Assembly (NCBI GenBank): GCA_016711485.1 | Contig: JADJSX010000011.1 | Coordinates: 1 to 18,566, forward strand | Reading direction: 5' to 3' | Length of the DNA: 18,566 bases | Origin: Leptospiraceae bacterium | Lineage (GTDB): Bacteria; Spirochaetota; Leptospiria; Leptospirales; Leptospiraceae | Shown: positions 15,995-18,566 of the stretch, one piece after another | Position numbering within the stretch: the first letter of the stretch is position 1 | Layout: the number at the start of each line of letters is the position of its first letter | Notes under the pieces: generated by a model | Told to the model about the DNA's origin: nothing | Databases searched by the model: none | Seen by the model: the letters and a program-made list of their open reading frames with translations, nothing else | Made by a program: the position numbers and the translations under genes

Positions 15995-16732
15995 CTATTG
16001 CTTTTTTTCACGAAGTATAGTCCTAATTGCTAGAGTTGCTTCTTCTGCAAGTGTTGTGGAGATTACGCCTCCACCCATTCTTTGAATAAGAGTTGGATCT
16101 TTAAGCATGACACTAATGGATGTCCCGCCAGATGTTGTTAGTGCAAAAGATTCTGCAGCATTCATTTGTAATTGTACGTTGCGAAACATTACTGTTTTAC
16201 TTTCTGTTTTAGTAGAGACTGAAACTACATCTTTGTAGAAATATTCATCAGTACTTTCATTTAACGGATTTCCTGTCATGAAGTCGAAAACGCATTTGTA
16301 AGCAAGCAGTTGATTTGCACCAAAATTTATAACGCATACTTCAATTGGATTGAATCGTAAATTAGAATCTTTCCCTCTTTTAAATGCAATTCTTGCTCCT
16401 GCAACATCCCATAATTTAGGACCAGTAATAAACACTGCTTGTCTCGTAAGTTGTGATTGCTCAATAGCAAATTTACTGAGAGCTTTTTTCCCAAGGTCTT
16501 CTAAGTCCTCTTTTAAATAGGCATCAATCTGTTGATCGGTTGGCATATCTTTAAAATGTTTGTGGATAAGAAATCCGCCACCAGCCATCATAAGGAGACC
16601 AAAAAAAAAAATGCCCCCATTGAATTCATTGCTAAAGCTACTAATGAAAAGCAAAAAACCAATTGCAGCTAAAATTATTCCAACAGTTGGCTTAGATTCA
16701 AAATACATTTTGATCCGCTTTCTTTTGTCCAT
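15995..16732 (-). CDS. Membrane protein of unknown function, two N-terminal helices (cassette E)
   Basis: 245 residues, intact, with a strong GGAGGA ribosome site. Two membrane helices (about 16-33, VGIILAAIGFLLFISSF, and 40-55, GIFFFGLLMMAGGGFLI) form a hairpin, leaving a large soluble domain. The soluble part has a charged helix (DQQIDAYLKEDLEDLGKKAL) and a beta-rich region with FITGPKLWDV, FNPIEVCVINFGANQLLAYK, the segment STDEYFYKDVVSVST and a second strand set ending with GGTSISVMLKD, followed by a C-terminal helix. The strand pattern recalls PH-like membrane domains, but I do not recognise the family. It is transcribed separately from the toxin-antitoxin pair by a hairpin at 15915-15960. 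Base composition is like its neighbours. The 150 bp between its start and the cassette end hold no gene. Confidence 0.6.
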   Translation of the reverse strand: MDKRKRIKMYFESKPTVGIILAAIGFLLFISSFSNEFNGGIFFFGLLMMAGGGFLIHKHFKDMPTDQQIDAYLKEDLEDLGKKALSKFAIEQSQLTRQAVFITGPKLWDVAGARIAFKRGKDSNLRFNPIEVCVINFGANQLLAYKCVFDFMTGNPLNESTDEYFYKDVVSVSTKTESKTVMFRNVQLQMNAAESFALTTSGGTSISVMLKDPTLIQRMGGGVISTTLAEEATLAIRTILREKKQ

Positions 16733-16890
16733 AAATTCCTCCAGAATTTAAAATAGATTTTTGTTAAACGGATTTCTAGCTCAATTATACGCTTGAATAA
16801 AAACAATTTTCTCTAAAGTTTTTCCGAGAAACGATGTCGAGGAAACCTAATACTAAATATCTTAGCGTCAGTTCCTTTTCAGGGCGTGGT

Positions 16891-17200
16891 CGAACCTAAA
16901 ATGCCGTCTAACGTAAAGAGTATCCGACGTGACTTTGAAACTCGAAAGTGCGGTAGCACCTTTTGAGTTTCAAAGTCATGTCTCCGAGCCACCGTATGAC
17001 TAGCAAGTCCTGTGACTGAACGGATGGCACGCAAACTTGCTCTTTTCTGCAAGTTTCGTGACAGTAGTGAAGGCACTGGACTTGCGTGAGTTCAACAATA
17101 ATACTACAAAGTTTGACTAACACGACTGAGCCGGCTTGGAGCAAGGTGACGGACAGCTTCCGATATAGTCCGTTACCGCAGCGGATACTCGCAGTTGAAC
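16891..17200 (+). repeat. Structured cassette-junction repeat, unit 8, interrupted by IS91-like copy 3
   Basis: The left end is CGAACCTAAAATGCC followed by box GTCTAAC (16906-16912), complementary to 14701-14722. The outer arm GAGTATCCG (16918-16926) pairs with CGGATACTC (17182-17190). Hairpin 1 is TGACTTTGAAACTC (16930-16943) with GAGTTTCAAAGTCA (16965-16978), with an inner AAAGTGC/GCACCTTT. The third stem is AAACTTGC (17033-17040) with GCAAGTTT (17049-17056). The last stem is GGTGACGGAC (17145-17154) with GTCCGTTACC (17168-17177). After GCAGTTGAAC the IS begins; the right core box is outside the window. Confidence 0.85.
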
Positions 17201-17361
17201 AAAACCGCGTTGCGGTAGTTGTCGAGATAAATATAATGCAACCACGATACGGAAGAATGTAAAGAAAATTAATTTAGGATTATGTACCTTATCAAAATAT
17301 ATTTCTGGTACTTATAATCAAAAATAAGATACATGGCTCAAATACAATTTGGAGGAATTCC

Positions 17362-18299
17362 ATGAGCCTGCTGAGAGAGAAAATGATTCGAGAATTAAAG
17401 CTCAAGACCATGAGCGAAAAAACGATAAAGAGTTACGTTTCGTATGTAAATTATCTGGCAAAGTATTACAAAAAATCTCCAGATAAAATAAATCGAGAAG
17501 AAGTAAAGAATTATCTTTACCATTTAAGAGTTAATAAACAATTATCCGCTAATACATTGAATGTTGTCCATAGTGCAATACGATTTTTTACATCTATGTG
17601 ATTAATGCAGAATGGGTTGTGAAAGATATTGCTAAATACAAACGTCCCAAGAGTAAACCGGTTGTGTTAAGTAAATCAGAAGTGGAGGCTATTTTGAATT
17701 TAACCTGGAATATAAAGCACAAGACTATACTCACTCTCATCTATTCAGCAGGACTTCGAGTCAGTGAAGCAGCTAAGTTAAAGGTCAATCAAATAGACCC
17801 AGACAGAATGCAGATATTTGTCAAAGATGGAAAAGGTGGAACAGATCGTTATGCGCTATTGTCTCCCACTACTTTGAAATTGTTACGAGATTACATACAA
17901 GAATATAAGCCTGTCGATTACCTATTTTACGCAAGAGATAAAAACAAGATGAAATGCTTTTCTGTTCGTTCAATACAGCGTGCATTTAAGGATGCTCTTT
18001 TTAAAGCGGGGATAACAAAGAATGCCTCTGTCCATACTCTAAGACACTCTTTTGCAACACATCTTCTTGAAGCAGGGGTTAATATGCATCATATTCAACT
18101 TCTACTCGGACATTTTTCTCCTCAGGCTACATATATTTATTTACATGTCAGACGATACGATTTAATGAATATTAAGAGTCCCTTAGATACATACGATTAC
18201 AATATTTTAACCAATCCTTTACAGACGGGAGGTCTGGCAAATGGAAACATCACAACAAGAAGAGATGTTGGTCAGAAAGAGGATACTGGAAGTAGCTGA
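17362..18299 (+). pseudogene. Tyrosine recombinase of IS91-like copy 3 (one frameshift)
   Basis: Starts like the intact copy (ATG with GGAGGA ribosome site), but a net one-base loss and several changes at 17586-17600 (IRFF then TSM-stop instead of IRFFFIHVINAEW) end the first frame at 17601. The rest is open from 17598 to 18299 with all catalytic residues. Other differences from copy 2 include a Cys in KMKCFSVRS where copies 1 and 2 have KMKSFSVRA. Inactive unless the sequence is wrong at the break. Confidence 0.9.
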
Positions 18300-18566
18300 A
18301 GTTTTTCGAAAAAATGAAAAAGAATTCTTTTCTGTCTATGGAAATTCCTTAACTCGAAACGAGGTAAAGCGTATTATGCGATCAGGAATTGCAGAACAGA
18401 GACGCTAGGTGGTCACGTAGATAAATGTAGTCACTGTGGATTCGAAAAGAATTCCTACAATTCCTGTCGTAATAGGCATTGTCCCAAATGTCAGTTTTTA
18501 AGAAAGAGAAATGGTTAGTTAAAGAGAATAAGAATATTTTACCTGTGAAATATTTTCATGTTGTAT
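18241..18566 (+). pseudogene. IS91-type transposase of copy 3 (two frameshifts, partial)
   Basis: Only the N-terminal zinc-binding part is in the window. One A is lost in GAGGTAAAGCG (18366-18368) and another in the run near 18502-18505, each compared with copy 2. The frame starting at 18241 ends early, before the YNSCRNRHCPKCQ motif, which lies in another frame. The HUH and double-Tyr parts would be beyond 18566. Confidence 0.85.

Larger units (their letters stand above)
17201..18566 (+). mobile_element. IS91-like element with tyrosine recombinase, copy 3 (cut by window end)
   Basis: The left end is identical to copy 2 from AAAACCGCG onward, and it has the same promoter and framing inverted repeat with one more A. 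Both genes carry frameshifts. It lies in repeat unit 8 at exactly the position at which copy 2 enters unit 5 (after GCAGTTGAAC). The right end lies beyond the window. Confidence 0.85.

Noticed and set aside
16879..17144. Two overlapping minus-strand frames of 65 and 78 codons
   Set aside because: They lie in repeat unit 8; no ribosome site, and the frames are not preserved between units.
17145..17177. GATATAGTCC in unit 8 resembles the S element of group I introns
   Set aside because: It is the loop and 3' arm of a hairpin whose sequence changes to GAACATAGTTC in unit 5; no P, Q or R core elements are present.
3690..17200. CRISPR array or simple MITE explanation for the repeats
   Set aside because: Repeats are about 280 bp, structurally covarying and separated by kilobases of genes; no short regular spacers. 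A simple MITE does not explain the cassette-specific complementary ends.

Overview
The window is AT-rich bacterial DNA that most resembles a Leptospira-type spirochaete. This is inferred from an AraC regulator with a membrane-embedded N-terminus, lipoproteins with relaxed lipoboxes, and short AT-rich operons with GGAG-type ribosome sites. No rRNA, tRNA or CRISPR array was seen.

Positions 1-3574 hold a decayed chromosomal block on the minus strand. It has a membrane-anchored AraC-type regulator, then a tight four-gene operon: an exported Cys-rich-repeat protein, a DJ-1/PfpI-family protein, a DUF4345-like membrane protein and an RNase Z-like metallo-beta-lactamase-fold protein cut by the window edge. 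All but the Cys-rich gene carry single-base frameshifts.

Positions 3690-18566 look like an array of gene cassettes separated by copies of a large (~280 bp), multi-stem structured repeat. Each junction has GTTRRRY / RYYYAAC-like boxes as in integron attC sites. In cassettes whose two ends survive, the sequence just inside one end is the cassette-specific inverted complement of the other end. The stems differ in sequence between repeats but stay base-paired, which indicates structural selection. Cassettes from left to right: A, a degraded SH3-type lipoprotein (3830-4139); B, a short-chain dehydrogenase with a divergent AraC regulator (4401-6336, left end lost); C, an Rpn/PD-(D/E)XK protein and a lipoprotein (8898-10217); D, a papain/NlpC-like protein with a small membrane protein (13098-14190); E, a membrane protein plus a probable toxin-antitoxin pair (14863-16732). 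All cassette genes except the AraC of cassette B run on the minus strand. Those in A-C are frameshifted and those in D-E are intact.

Three copies of one IS91-like element lie on the plus strand. Each encodes a XerD/IntI-like tyrosine recombinase overlapping a Y2 HUH transposase. The two copies with complete left ends sit at the same place in the repeat, and the two visible right ends both stop next to a GTTAG box. No copy has an intact transposase. Only the middle copy keeps an intact recombinase.

The main candidate for something undescribed is this integron-like cassette array: giant covarying attachment-site-like repeats, no classical integron integrase in view, and a recombinase-bearing IS91-like element that appears to target the repeats.
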